This document shows, one piece after another, positions 1 through 20,964 of a stretch of 64,000 nucleotides of DNA. The position numbers and the translations under genes were made by a program. The DNA is taken from the NCBI RefSeq assembly GCF_000308595.1, contig NZ_BAGA01000081.1, positions 53,992 to 117,991 of the forward strand, read 5' to 3'. Numbering within the stretch: position 1 is the stretch's first letter; each line of letters starts with the position of its first letter. This DNA comes from Nocardia higoensis NBRC 100133. GTDB lineage: Bacteria; Actinomycetota; Actinomycetes; Mycobacteriales; Mycobacteriaceae. The notes under the pieces were generated by a model, which saw nothing but the letters and a program-made list of their open reading frames with translations, was not told the origin of the DNA and searched no databases.

Positions 1-11851
<11,851 letters not shown>

Positions 11852-12277
11852 CAATCACTCCATTCTTCCGCAGCTGACTCCGAGCCCCCGAGCACCGGAT
11901 GGCCCTCGCACGCACGCGTGGAGGGCCGCAGGACGTGACACGTCTTGAATTCGGAGCCCGTACGCGGGCGGATTGCCGGAGCCCTCGTTTTGTCGGTCAT
12001 TCGTACGACTCCAACGATGCTGCGCGAGCGACGAATTCAACGGCTATCCGACAGTTAATTTCCCGTAACGAATGTAGGGACTGTCATTTCGCACCCAAAA
12101 AGGGTCTCTACCAGCCGAATTGGCCGAAGAGGTGAATCTTCAGCGAATCATGGCGCGTCGGAAGACAGACATCATCGGGCAAATCAGACGTGGGCGAGAT
12201 CACACAGTGCCGGACACGCAGAGACCTTCGGGCACAGCCGGATCCGCCGCTGTACGGGACCGACCGGTTCGGTATCG
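11852..12277. other. Intergenic region between NRPS start and lnt end
   Basis: This 426-bp gap is more AT-rich than its surroundings and holds the presumed NRPS promoter and leader. I see an inverted repeat, GACAGT (12050-12055) with ACTGTC (12080-12085), in the upstream part. I find no IdeR-type iron box (TTAGG...CCTAA), so iron control is not supported by sequence. Small open frames here have no convincing start site or composition. Confidence 0.5.
12071..12098 (-). promoter_or_regulatory. Candidate promoter for the NRPS gene
   Basis: On the minus strand, TTGGGT (12098-12093) and TACATT (12076-12071) are separated by 16 bases, a fair SigA-type -35/-10 pair about 220 bases upstream of the NRPS start. 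The spacer contains one arm of the GACAGT/ACTGTC inverted repeat, so a repressor there would cover the promoter. Only motif resemblance supports this. Confidence 0.25.
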
Positions 12278-14134
12278 CTACCGATCTCGGCGGCGGAGAA
12301 CCACGGCCACGACGACGGCGCTCACGGTCAACACCACGGCCAGCAATTCGGGGACTCCGCCGAGCCGGGTGGCCGGGGTCGTCACCGAGCGCAGCGGCAA
12401 TGTGCTGACGAGCGCGGCCGGCACGAACAGTTCGGTGGACTGCTCGATCGAGCCGTCGGCGGCGACGATCGCGCTGACCCCGGAGGTCGCCGCGACGACC
12501 AGTGCGCGGCCGTGCTCGACCGCCCGCACCCGCGACATGGCCAGCTGCTGGTAGGTCATCTCGCTGTCGCCGAAGGTGGCGTTGTTGGTCGGCACGGTGA
12601 GCAACTGCGCGCCCGAGGCCAGCGAATCGCGGAACGCGCGGTCGAAGGCCACCTCGTAGCAGGTGGCCACGCCGATCCGCGCGCCCGCGGCCTCGACCGT
12701 GCCGTCGCCGTCGCCGGGCACGAAGTATCCGGCCCGGTCGGCGTAATCCGAGAACAGCCGGAAGAACGAACGCATCGGCAGATATTCGCCGAACGGCTGG
12801 ACGATCTTCTTGTCGTGACGCTCCTGCGGTCCGTTCGCGCCGTCCCAGACGATGACCGAGTTGGTGGTGGTCCTGTCACCGTTGATCAGCACGGCGCCGA
12901 CCAGAATGGGCGCGCCGATCCGCTCCGAAGCCCTGGTGATGATCTCGGCGGCGTCGGCATTGCGCAGCGGGTCGATATCGGAGGAGTTCTCCGGCCAGAT
13001 GACCACGTCGGGCCGGGGCGCCTCGCCCGCGTCGACCTGGTCGGCCAGTTCCTCCGTGCGGCGCACGTGGTTGTCGAGGACGGCGCGGCGCTGGGCGTTG
13101 AAGTCCAGCCCAAGCCGCGGCACGCTGCCCTGGACGGCGGCGACGGTGATCCGGTCGTCCCCGTCGTCGGCATCGGGCAGCGCGGACCGCAGCGCCAGGC
13201 CCGCCGCGGGGAGAACGACGATCGAGACCGCGATCACCGCGGCCCAGCTGCGCCACACCGGCTGACCCGCGCTCGACATCCGCTTCGCGCTCGTCCGGCC
13301 ACGCACCACGGGGACGAGCTCTGTCACGAGCACGACCAGCGCGCATCCGACGAACGCGACGACGAAACCGATCAGCGGAGCGCCACCCAGCGCGGCCAGC
13401 GACAGGAACCATCCGTCCGCCTGCCCGAAGGCCAGCCGTCCCCAGGGGAATCCGCCGAACGGGAAACTCGACCGCGCCCATTCGACGCCCACCCACGCCA
13501 GCGCCACCCACACCGGCCAGCCCGGCAGCCGGACGAGCAGCCGCGTCAGCACCCCGAACAGCCCGATATAGAGCGCACAAGCGACCGAGAGCGCCAACCA
13601 CGGACCCGGCCCCACATAGATCCCCGTCCACGGCAGCAGCGGCAGGAAGAACCCCAGTCCCGCCAGGAAGCCGTAGCCGAAGCCACTGCGCATCCGGTCC
13701 CCGGCGCGCAGCACCCCGACGAGCACCGCGACGCCGACCGGCGCGAGGAACCAATACGGACGTGGCGGGAAGCTGCCGAAGATCAGCAGGCCCGCGAGGA
13801 TCGCCGCCGCCGACTTCCACAGCACCGGCCATCGCGACAAGGCGGCCCACACCCGGCCCGTGCCCACCGCGCTTCGAGTGCCCTCTGCCGTGGCCGTGCT
13901 TCCCTTCGCGTCCACGGCATCGGTGACCGTATCCGCGCGCACCGTCGACGGATCAGCGCCCGCGTCGGCCGACGGCTGGTCGCTCGCCTCGACCGCCCGC
14001 TCGCCCGGCGCGGCCGTGCGGGTCGGCGCCGCCACTGCGGCACTTCCTCCCGTCGGGTGCGCGCGGGCGGTCCGCTGTTCGGCCTCCGCGCTCTCGCGAG
14101 CATCCGCTTCCGCGCGCCGGTCACTCATGGTCAT
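12278..14134 (-). CDS. lnt: Apolipoprotein N-acyltransferase
   Basis: Integral-membrane enzyme that adds the third acyl chain to the N-terminal cysteine of lipoproteins. 618 residues: a long Ala/Thr-rich N-terminal extension (about 1-95), a run of membrane helices (about 105-315), then the extracytoplasmic nitrilase-like domain. The Glu-Lys-Cys triad is visible as E382 (WPENSS), K442 (HDKKIVQPFGEY) and C492 (ATCYE), and a last helix ends in RRRDR. The start overlaps the stop of the upstream amidohydrolase by ATGA, so translation is probably coupled. A second ATG two codons downstream is possible. In mycobacteria the acyltransferase is fused to, or next to, the dolichol-phosphate mannose synthase Ppm1; here the next gene is the NRPS and no ppm1 is visible. 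Confidence 0.95.
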   Translation of the reverse strand: MTMSDRRAEADARESAEAEQRTARAHPTGGSAAVAAPTRTAAPGERAVEASDQPSADAGADPSTVRADTVTDAVDAKGSTATAEGTRSAVGTGRVWAALSRWPVLWKSAAAILAGLLIFGSFPPRPYWFLAPVGVAVLVGVLRAGDRMRSGFGYGFLAGLGFFLPLLPWTGIYVGPGPWLALSVACALYIGLFGVLTRLLVRLPGWPVWVALAWVGVEWARSSFPFGGFPWGRLAFGQADGWFLSLAALGGAPLIGFVVAFVGCALVVLVTELVPVVRGRTSAKRMSSAGQPVWRSWAAVIAVSIVVLPAAGLALRSALPDADDGDDRITVAAVQGSVPRLGLDFNAQRRAVLDNHVRRTEELADQVDAGEAPRPDVVIWPENSSDIDPLRNADAAEIITRASERIGAPILVGAVLINGDRTTTNSVIVWDGANGPQERHDKKIVQPFGEYLPMRSFFRLFSDYADRAGYFVPGDGDGTVEAAGARIGVATCYEVAFDRAFRDSLASGAQLLTVPTNNATFGDSEMTYQQLAMSRVRAVEHGRALVVAATSGVSAIVAADGSIEQSTELFVPAALVSTLPLRSVTTPATRLGGVPELLAVVLTVSAVVVAVVLRRRDR

Positions 14135-15723
14135 GCCTCGTAGATGGTCACGCCCGCGCGGACCGTGCGCAGGCAGCGCGGCAACGGCGAATCATGCTCC
14201 AGCGCGGGCAGTCCCGGCACCCGGGAGCGCGGATCGGTGGACCACCGCTGCACCGAGGCGGTCGAGGCGGCCACGACGAGTTCGTCGGCTGCCCAGACGG
14301 CGTAGTCGGCGGGGGCGCCGGGGACGAGGGTGCCTGCGACGCCGTCTCGCACGCCGCCCGCGCGCCACGCGCCCCTGGTGGCGGCGGCGAACGCGGCGCG
14401 CGGGGAGATCCCGTGGTCGGGGGTGCGGTGCAGGGCCGCCGCGCGGACAGCGGCCCACGGGTTCATCTCGGTCACCGGCGCGTCGGACCCGATGGCCAGC
14501 GAGATGCCGGCCGCGGCCATCGCGGCGTAGGGATTGAGGCCCGCGGCGCGCTTGTCGCCCAGGCGGGCGGCGTACATGCCGTCGGTCCCGCCCCAGGCGG
14601 CGTCGAAGGCAGGCTGGACGCTGGCGATCACGCCCCAGCGGGCCAGTTTCTCGATCTGGTCGGCGTCGAGCATCTCGGCGTGTTCCACGCGGTGTCCCCG
14701 CGCGGCCACGGCCGGGCCGCCGAGCGCGTCGACCGTCTGCTCGAAGCCGGCGACCACGGCGTCCATGCCCGCGTCGCCGATGACGTGGAATCCGGCCTGG
14801 ATGCCGGCCTCGGTGCAGGCGCGCAGATGCGCGCCGATCGCGTCGGCGTCGAGATAGCTGGTGCCGGTTCCGGGAGCGTCGGCATAGGGCTCGCGCAGCC
14901 ACGCGGTGCGTGACCCGAGCGAGCCGTCCACGAACAGGTCGCCGCCCAGCGCGTGCGCACCGGTGGCGGCAAGCAGCTCACGGGCCTCCTCGGCGGTGCG
15001 CACCGCTTCTCCCCAGTAGGCGCGCACCGCGACGCCGTGTTCGAATTCGAGCAGTTCGCGCAGGTCCTCGCGGCCGGAGATCTCCGGGCCCGCGCACTCG
15101 TGCACCGCGACGATGCCGTGCGCGGCGGCGGTGTCGAGGGCGACGCGGCGGGCGTGGTCACGCTGAGTCCGATCGAGACCGGCCAGGGCGGCGGCGCGCA
15201 CCAGGTGATGCGCGTGCGCGCGCAGCGGCTCCCCCGGGGCGTAGCCGGGGGTCGCGGGCGGCACATCGGCGAGCAGGGCGGTGGAGACGGCCGCGGAATG
15301 GGCGTCGACGCGGGCCAGATACACCCGCCTGCCTGCGCCCGCCGCGGCGTCGAGTTCCTCGGCGGAGGGGGCGCGGCGTTCCGGCCAGCGGGTCTCGTCC
15401 CAGCCCGAGCCGAGGACGGTCGCGTCCGGGTGCGCGGCGGCGAACTCGGTGACCGCGCGCAGACATTCGGCCAGCGAGCCCGCACCCGACAGGTCGAGCC
15501 CGGTCAGGCGCAGGCCGTGGGCGGTGACGTGGATATGCGGCTCCACGAAGGCGGGAGCGACGAAGGCGCCGTCCAGATCGATGATCTCCGCGTCCGGGTG
15601 CAACGCCCGACCCGGCTGCTCGGCGCCCAGCCACACCACCGTGCCGTCGGTGACCGCCATCGCGGTCGCGTCCGGGGAACTGGCGCTGTAGAAGCGGCCG
15701 CCGATGAGCAACTGGGTTCGCAC
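14131..15723 (-). CDS. Amidohydrolase family protein (Amidohydro_3/YtcJ-like)
   Basis: 530-residue metal-dependent hydrolase. The N-terminal half-barrel precedes a metal-binding HIH (EPHIHVTAHG, about residue 63). A YtcJ-like TIM barrel follows with motifs RVDAHSAA, VHECAGPEI, FHVIGDAGMDA, HRVEHAEMLD and IGSDAPVTEMNPW, the last supplying the usual catalytic Asp. The C-terminal sheet contains GTLVPGAPADYAVW. Family members hydrolyse amides or related bonds; the substrate here is unknown. It lies between fxsA (67 bases upstream) and lnt (4-base overlap) and probably shares their transcript. The same neighbours occur, as I recall, around M. tuberculosis Rv2051c-Rv2053c. Confidence 0.9.
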   Translation of the reverse strand: MRTQLLIGGRFYSASSPDATAMAVTDGTVVWLGAEQPGRALHPDAEIIDLDGAFVAPAFVEPHIHVTAHGLRLTGLDLSGAGSLAECLRAVTEFAAAHPDATVLGSGWDETRWPERRAPSAEELDAAAGAGRRVYLARVDAHSAAVSTALLADVPPATPGYAPGEPLRAHAHHLVRAAALAGLDRTQRDHARRVALDTAAAHGIVAVHECAGPEISGREDLRELLEFEHGVAVRAYWGEAVRTAEEARELLAATGAHALGGDLFVDGSLGSRTAWLREPYADAPGTGTSYLDADAIGAHLRACTEAGIQAGFHVIGDAGMDAVVAGFEQTVDALGGPAVAARGHRVEHAEMLDADQIEKLARWGVIASVQPAFDAAWGGTDGMYAARLGDKRAAGLNPYAAMAAAGISLAIGSDAPVTEMNPWAAVRAAALHRTPDHGISPRAAFAAATRGAWRAGGVRDGVAGTLVPGAPADYAVWAADELVVAASTASVQRWSTDPRSRVPGLPALEHDSPLPRCLRTVRAGVTIYEA

Positions 15724-15789
15724 GGCTGTCCAGTCTGCCGTATGGCCGCGGCCGCGCCGTGCCCCGGTCGGTGTCTCGCGGGGCCGGGG

Positions 15790-16275
15790 TCAGGCGGGGT
15801 CGATGGCGCGATGCCCGGTGCCGCGGCCGTCGTCGTACCACTGCCGCACGACCACGCCGTCCACGACATCGCCCTCCGCGTCGATCACCACGCCCCGGTA
15901 CCGCGTCTGCCCGACGAAGCCGCCGACCCGGCGAGCGGCCAGCGCGGTCACCGCGGGACGCACCAGTGCGCGGGTGAACGGCAGCAGCAGGAGCAGACCC
16001 GCCACCGAGGTCACCAGGCCGGGCACGAACATCAGCACCGCGCCCAGCGCCACCAGCAGACCGTCGGCGACCGCGGTCCCCGGCTTCACCTCACCCCGGC
16101 CGACCCGCCGGAACTGATCGAACACCCGCCGGCCCTGCCCGCCGACCAGCACCATGCCGACGGCGGAGCCCGCGATCAGCAACAGGATGGTCGCGAACAC
16201 GCCGATCCACTGGGCGACCGCCACCAGCGCGGCGATCTCGACGACGACGTAGAGCACGAACAACAGGGCGGGCAT
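15790..16275 (-). CDS. fxsA: FxsA family membrane protein
   Basis: 161-residue small membrane protein. Three or four hydrophobic stretches make up its first 110 residues (LLFVLYVVVEIAALVAVAQW, then LIAGSAVGMVLVGG, then GALLVALGAVLMFVPGL-like helices). The FxsA signatures G(S/A)xxGxxLV and LLxxGxxLxxxPGxxTDxxGLLLLLP are recognisable, with a soluble C-terminal tail. In E. coli, FxsA overexpression relieves F-plasmid exclusion of phage T7, but its normal role is unclear. It heads the fxsA - amidohydrolase - lnt cluster. Confidence 0.88.
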   Translation of the reverse strand: MPALLFVLYVVVEIAALVAVAQWIGVFATILLLIAGSAVGMVLVGGQGRRVFDQFRRVGRGEVKPGTAVADGLLVALGAVLMFVPGLVTSVAGLLLLLPFTRALVRPAVTALAARRVGGFVGQTRYRGVVIDAEGDVVDGVVVRQWYDDGRGTGHRAIDPA

Positions 16276-16530
16276 CGCGGTTTCCTTCCGGAGATCTACC
16301 CGTACAACGTCGGGAAGCCCGATTTTTCTCCCGACCGGGCGGACTCGTTCCGACTCGGTCCGTGTCCGGCCGCGGGGTTCCTCGGCCGACCGCGCCGGAT
16401 TAGTCTCGTCGGTGTCGGCCGGTCACCGATCGAATCGGTGTCACATCTGCTGTCCGGGGGTCGATCGAGGTCCGAACGTCGTTCTCACATGCGTGCAGCC
16501 GAAGTTGCCTGTGACGAGGAGGCGAAGCCC

Positions 16531-17367
16531 GTGGGGTTGCTCGACGGCAAGGTCGCGTTCGTCACCGGCGCCGCGCGCGGGCAGGGCCGCTCCCATGCGG
16601 TACTGCTGGCCGAGGAAGGCGCCGACATCATCGCGCTCGATATCTGCGCGCAGGTCCGGACGGTCGCCTACCCGATGTCCACGCCGGACGATCTCGCCGA
16701 GACGGTCCGTCGAGTGGAGCGGACCGGTCGCCGGATCGTCGCGACCGAGACCGACGTGCGGGACGGCGCGGCCGTGCGGGCCGCGGTCGAGGACGGGGTC
16801 GCGCGGCTGGGACGGCTGGACATCGTGGTCGCCAACGCGGGCGTCATGACCCTCGCGCCGGTCGAGGAGATCACCGACGAGATGTGGGACGACGTCATCG
16901 GCATCGATCTGTCGGGAGTGTTCAAGACGGTCCGGGCGGCGTTGCCGCATCTGAAGGCCACCGGTGACGGCGGCGCGATCGTGCTGATCGGATCCACCTC
17001 GGGTCTGCACGGCTACCAGCATCTGGCGCACTATGTGGCCGCGAAGCACGGCGTCGCCGGATTGACCAAGACGCTGGCGAACGAACTGGCACGACACCGG
17101 ATTCGCGTCAACGCGGTCCACCCGACGACGGTGGACACCACCATGATCCACAACGAGTACACCTACGGGGTGTTCGCTCCGGGCCGGAAGGTCTCGGAGG
17201 TCACCCGCGAGGAAGCCGCGGCGGCGATGAGTGCCGCGCACGCGCTGCCGGTCGGCTGGGTCGACCCGAGCGACATCAGTCACGCCGTGTTGTGGCTGGT
17301 CAGCGACGCGGCGCGCTACGTCACCGGCGTCCAGTTGCCGATCGACGCCGGAGCGGTGAACAAGTGA
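16531..17367 (+). CDS. Mycofactocin-coupled-type SDR oxidoreductase
   Basis: 278-residue Rossmann-fold dehydrogenase. GTG at 16531 follows GAGGAGG with about nine bases spacing and gives the family N-terminus MGLLDGKVAFVTGAARGQGR. NAD-binding TGAARGQG is at about 13-20, NAGV near 108, and the catalytic Ser...Tyr-x3-Lys is in STSG...HYVAAKHG (about 157-175). The insertion after the second strand (DICAQVRTVAYPMSTPDDLAET) is typical of the mycofactocin-associated SDR family (TIGR03971), whose members hold NAD tightly and regenerate it through mycofactocin. The carbinol substrate is unknown. No mycofactocin biosynthesis genes are in the window. The open frame extends far upstream, but that part is only the antisense of other genes. 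Confidence 0.9.
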   Translation: MGLLDGKVAFVTGAARGQGRSHAVLLAEEGADIIALDICAQVRTVAYPMSTPDDLAETVRRVERTGRRIVATETDVRDGAAVRAAVEDGVARLGRLDIVVANAGVMTLAPVEEITDEMWDDVIGIDLSGVFKTVRAALPHLKATGDGGAIVLIGSTSGLHGYQHLAHYVAAKHGVAGLTKTLANELARHRIRVNAVHPTTVDTTMIHNEYTYGVFAPGRKVSEVTREEAAAAMSAAHALPVGWVDPSDISHAVLWLVSDAARYVTGVQLPIDAGAVNK

Positions 17368-17395
17368 GGACCGGCTCGCGCACCCAGCGCTTGGC

Positions 17396-18055
17396 TCATC
17401 CGCCGGGGCGCACCAGCCCCGTCTCGTAGGCGAGCACCACCGCCTGCACCCGGTCGCGCAGGCCGAGCTTGGTCAACACCCGCCCGACATGCGTCTTCAC
17501 GGTGGCCTCCGAGAGGAACAGTTCGGCGGCGATCTCGGCGTTGGAGCGGCCCGCGGCGATCTGCTCGAGGACTTCGCGTTCGCGGGCGGTGAGCGAGTCC
17601 AGGATCGAGGGATCGCGCATGCCCGCGGGGTCGGCGGCCACCATGCGGTCGAGCAGGCGTTTGGTCACCTTCGGCGAGACCACCGCATCGCCCGCCGCGA
17701 CACTGCGCACCGCGGAGATCAGATCCTCCGGCGGGGTGTCCTTGAGCAGGAATCCGCTCGCGCCGGCGCGCAGGGCGCCGAGGGCGTGCTCGTCGAGGTC
17801 GAAGGTGGTCATGACGAGGACTTTGCTTCCGGTGCCCGCCTCCAGGATGCGGGTGGTCGCGGTGACTCCGTCGACCACCGGCATGCGCACATCCATCAGC
17901 ACCACATCGGGGCGCAGCTCCCTGGTGCGGGTGAGCGCGACCGCGCCGTTGTCCGCCTCGCCGACCACCTCGATGTCGGGCTGCGCGCCGAGCACCATCT
18001 TCAAGCCCATGCGCATCAATTCCTGGTCGTCCACGACGAGTACGGTGATCGGCAC
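17396..18055 (-). CDS. NarL/LuxR-family response regulator
   Basis: 219 residues: receiver domain (acidic pair D9/D10, phosphoacceptor D55 in LMDVRMP, switch Thr in MTTFD, Lys in LLKDTPPEDL), then a LuxR-type helix-turn-helix with LTAREREVLEQIAAGRSNAEIA and ATVKTHVGRVLTKLGLRDR. It is the natural partner of the HisKA_3 kinase at 18782-20101, although a gene on the opposite strand sits between them. Convergent with the SDR, with only 28 bases between stops. Confidence 0.95.
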   Translation of the reverse strand: MPITVLVVDDQELMRMGLKMVLGAQPDIEVVGEADNGAVALTRTRELRPDVVLMDVRMPVVDGVTATTRILEAGTGSKVLVMTTFDLDEHALGALRAGASGFLLKDTPPEDLISAVRSVAAGDAVVSPKVTKRLLDRMVAADPAGMRDPSILDSLTAREREVLEQIAAGRSNAEIAAELFLSEATVKTHVGRVLTKLGLRDRVQAVVLAYETGLVRPGG

Positions 18056-18170
18056 CGCACCAATCTAACCTCGCCGCCGACCCGCTCGATCACGGTCCCG
18101 CGAGCGGAGAGCGGTGTCGGCGCTCGTCGTTACGCTTTCCGGTTCGATCGATCCAATCGTGGTGGGGCGC

Positions 18171-18692
18171 ATGAACGAAGAACTCCGAATGCTCGACATC
18201 CCCGACATCCCCGATGTCTCCGACTTCCCCCGCATCCCGGCTGCCGGACGGCGCATCCGGACGCGGCCGGCGCCCGGAACACCGCTGCGGTGCGCGGCTG
18301 TGCCCGCGCCGGTGCTGTCGCGGCCGGTGTTCCGGCTGACCGACGCCGAACGCGGCGCCACCTCGCTGGCGAGGTTCGCCCGGCGGATGGTGCCGACGCC
18401 CGCGCTGGCGCGCTTGGGCAGAGCGGGCTGGCGACTCGCCCGCCCCGTCGACGGCGTGCACGATCACCTCTACCGGCCCGTCGGCGCGGACCTGCGGGTG
18501 CTGCTGCAACTCGACGACGGCCTGTCCGCCGACGATCCGTGGGCGGAGGACGAACGCGTGGTGGAGGCCGTCGAGTTGTCCTCGGCTCCGCTCGCGCCGT
18601 GGTGGAGTCGTTGCGGCGACACCGCTTTCGGCGTTCTCGACCCGCTCACGGCGAGCGAGGTGCTGCGCGAACTGACCGACGCCCTGGGCTGA
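18171..18692 (+). CDS. Hypothetical protein
   Basis: 173-residue soluble protein with no family I recognise. ATG at 18171 follows GGTGGGGCGC and begins MNEELRMLDIPDIPDVSDFP; an in-frame GTG at 18114 would add 19 residues. The N-terminus has an acidic Ile-Pro-Asp repeat; the centre is arginine-rich; the C-terminal half (VHDHLYRPVGADLRVLLQLDD...ADDPWAEDERVVEAVE) looks like a compact domain. It is antiparallel to and sits between the response-regulator and sensor-kinase genes, diverging from the former, so the promoters for it and the regulator must share about 115 bases. Confidence 0.6.
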   Translation: MNEELRMLDIPDIPDVSDFPRIPAAGRRIRTRPAPGTPLRCAAVPAPVLSRPVFRLTDAERGATSLARFARRMVPTPALARLGRAGWRLARPVDGVHDHLYRPVGADLRVLLQLDDGLSADDPWAEDERVVEAVELSSAPLAPWWSRCGDTAFGVLDPLTASEVLRELTDALG

Positions 18693-18781
18693 GCAACACC
18701 TCGAACCGAGCACCGTCCGGGCGAGCACCGCCCTCGGCGAGGCACCGCCGTCCCGGCCTGCACCGCGCGGCCGGCTCGTGG

Positions 18782-20101
18782 CTAACTCCAGGGCGTTCCG
18801 GTCGAGCCGGGATGTTCGGCGAGTTCGAGGGGAATCGTGGCGTGCACCCGCCACCCGCCGTCGGGTTCCGGTCCGACGGACAAACTGCCGCCGAGCACCG
18901 CGACGCGCTCACGCATGCCGACCAGGCCGAGTCCGCTGCCGCGGCCCAGTTGGCTGCCTGCCCTCGGGTCACCGGCCGGCCCGCCCTCGACGCCCGCGCC
19001 GCCACTTCGCGCACCGGTGTTCGGCTCAGCACGCCGTCGCGCGCCGTCGCGGGCGGGCACTGCCGCGGTGACGAGCGCCGAGTCGCCCGGCGCCCCACCG
19101 GAATCGGTGACCTCGACCAGCACATCGTGGTCGCGGCGCTGCACCCGAACCCATGCCTTGGGGTGCGCGCCCCGCGCGTGTCGCAGGGCGTTGGTGAGTG
19201 ACTCCTGCACGATGCGGTGCACGCCGAGGCTCACCTCGGGGGTGATGTCGTCGATGGCGCCGGTCATCTCCAGATCGACAGCGAGGCCGGTGCCGCGCAT
19301 CATCTCCACCACCTTCGCGATACCGGCGGTCCCGTGCTGGGGCAGTTCGCCCGGCGCGTGTTCGGTGCGCAGCAGTTCCACCGTGCGGCGCAGTTCGCGC
19401 AGCGCGTCCCGGCCGGTGGCCGCGATGATGCCGAGGGCCTGTTCGGCCGTGTCCGGGTCGCGGCGCAGGGCATAGCGGGCGCCGTCGGCCTGCACGATGA
19501 TCACCGACACCGCGTGCGCGACGACATCGTGCAGCTCCCGCGCGATCCGGGTGCGCTCGGCGGCGACGGCCTCGTGGGTGCGTCTGCGCAGTTCGTCGTC
19601 GGCCACCGCCAGACGGGCGGCGACCTCGGCGTCGTAGGCGTGGCGCGCGCCGTTGAATTCGGCCAGCGTCCAGCACAGCGCGTAATAGACCGCCACGAAT
19701 GCCAGCGTGGTGGCGGTCGGCTGGTTCAGCAGTTCCATGGCAAGCAGCGAATCCACCGTCAACGCCACGAGGAAGACGGTGCCCTCGCGCCTGCCCACGT
19801 AGGCGACCAGGGTGTACAGCATCACGCCGAGACCGAGCAGCGCGGGATGGGTCACGAAGTCCTCGAGGAGGTAGCCGAGCAGCGTCGTGACCACCGCCAG
19901 CGTCACCATGACCGCCGACATCGCCCGCGGATACAACCGCCGCAGCGCGATGGGCAGCGGAAGCAGACCGGCCATCACCAGGTACACCGCGGGCTGGCGG
20001 GAATCGGCGAGCCCGGCCAGATCGAGCGCCAGCAGCCCGAGGGCCAGGATCGAATCCGCCACCAGTGGCTTGCCGCGCAGCCAGAGACTGAACCGTCGCA
20101 C
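18782..20101 (-). CDS. NarL-type sensor histidine kinase
   Basis: 439-residue membrane sensor kinase. About four to six hydrophobic segments fill residues 14-150, with little extracytoplasmic sequence, so it probably senses something in the membrane. A HisKA_3 dimerisation/phosphoacceptor box follows (ERTRIARELHDVVAHAVSV, phosphorylated His191). The HATPase_c domain has the N box QESLTNALRHA, G1 VTDSGG and G2 GSGLGLVGMRERV. Between G1 and G2 lies a low-complexity Gly/Ala/Arg insertion (about 358-395). It should signal to the response regulator at 17396-18055. Confidence 0.93.
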   Translation of the reverse strand: MRRFSLWLRGKPLVADSILALGLLALDLAGLADSRQPAVYLVMAGLLPLPIALRRLYPRAMSAVMVTLAVVTTLLGYLLEDFVTHPALLGLGVMLYTLVAYVGRREGTVFLVALTVDSLLAMELLNQPTATTLAFVAVYYALCWTLAEFNGARHAYDAEVAARLAVADDELRRRTHEAVAAERTRIARELHDVVAHAVSVIIVQADGARYALRRDPDTAEQALGIIAATGRDALRELRRTVELLRTEHAPGELPQHGTAGIAKVVEMMRGTGLAVDLEMTGAIDDITPEVSLGVHRIVQESLTNALRHARGAHPKAWVRVQRRDHDVLVEVTDSGGAPGDSALVTAAVPARDGARRRAEPNTGARSGGAGVEGGPAGDPRAGSQLGRGSGLGLVGMRERVAVLGGSLSVGPEPDGGWRVHATIPLELAEHPGSTGTPWS

Positions 20102-20126
20102 CGTCTCAGACTAGGGGCCCCGCCCG

Positions 20127-20933
20127 ATGACCGGGATTCATCGGATGTCTGGTTGGCTGGGGCGCGTGGATCTCGCGGACTGGCTCGTTCTCCTGACAGC
20201 GGCAGGCGCGGCGGGCTGGGTGGACGCCGTGGTCGGGGGCGGCGGGCTGATCATCCTGCCCACGTTGTTCCTGGTGTCACCGGGCATCGCGCCCGCCACC
20301 GCGCTGGGGACCAACAAGTTCGCGGCGGTCGCGGGCACCACCGCCTCGGTGCTGACCTTCGCCCGCAAGGTCCCGATGAACTGGAAGCTGCTGGCGCCCG
20401 CCGCGGTGATCGCGGCGTGCGCCGCCGGGGCGGGGGCGGCGGCGGTGTCGCTGATCGACAAGGAGCTGTTCATCCCGATCGTGATGGTGGTCCTGGTCGC
20501 CGTCGCCGTCTTCGTGACCGCGCGCCCCTCGGTCGGCGTCACATTGGCCACCGATCCGCCGACCCGGCGCAAGACGATCCTGGTGGTCCTGCTGGCCGCC
20601 GGCCTGATCGGCGCCTACGACGGCCTGCTCGGGCCGGGTACCGGGACGTTCCTGATCATCACCTTCGCCACATTGCTGGGCACCGAGTTCGTGCGGGCGG
20701 CCGCGATGGCCAAGGTGATCAACTGCGGATCCAATGTCGGCGCGCTGATCTATTTCGGTTTCACCGGGCACATCATGGTCGCGCTCGGCGCGGGCATGGC
20801 GGTCGCCAATATCGGCGGCGCGATCGCGGGCTCGCGGATGGCGTTGCGCCGGGGCGCGGAGTTCGTGCGGATCGTGCTGCTGGTCGTGGTGGTCGTGATG
20901 GTGGTCCGGCTGGGCTGGCAGCAGTTCGGGTGA
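20127..20933 (+). CDS. TauE/SafE family permease
   Basis: 268 residues with about eight membrane helices and the family pattern of an N-terminal half (GGGGLIILPTLFL, TALGTNKFAAVAGT) repeated in the C-terminal half (GAYDGLLGPGTGTFLII, RAAAMAKVINCGSNVGAL). Members export sulfite, sulfoacetate or other organic anions; the substrate here is not known. Starts at 20127 (ATG), 20145 (ATG) or 20166 (GTG, giving MDLADWLVLL) are all possible; the last best matches the first helix. Divergent from the sensor kinase by 25 bases. Confidence 0.88.
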   Translation: MTGIHRMSGWLGRVDLADWLVLLTAAGAAGWVDAVVGGGGLIILPTLFLVSPGIAPATALGTNKFAAVAGTTASVLTFARKVPMNWKLLAPAAVIAACAAGAGAAAVSLIDKELFIPIVMVVLVAVAVFVTARPSVGVTLATDPPTRRKTILVVLLAAGLIGAYDGLLGPGTGTFLIITFATLLGTEFVRAAAMAKVINCGSNVGALIYFGFTGHIMVALGAGMAVANIGGAIAGSRMALRRGAEFVRIVLLVVVVVMVVRLGWQQFG

Positions 20934-20964
20934 GTTCTGCGGGAGCATTCGCTCACCCGGTAGC

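Noticed and set aside
11855..12040. A 61-codon minus-strand frame ending six bases before the NRPS start
   Set aside because: TTG start without a ribosome site, non-conserved-looking product and poor codon bias. A leader peptide is possible but unsupported.
11852..12277. Iron-responsive (IdeR/DmdR) box upstream of the NRPS
   Set aside because: Searched by eye for the TTAGGTTAG...CTAACCTAA pattern because of the EntF-like module; no acceptable match found.
14953..16530. N-terminal extension of the mycofactocin-type SDR frame by over 500 codons
   Set aside because: The extension is the antisense of the amidohydrolase and fxsA genes; the SDR fold begins exactly at GTG 16531 with a good ribosome site.
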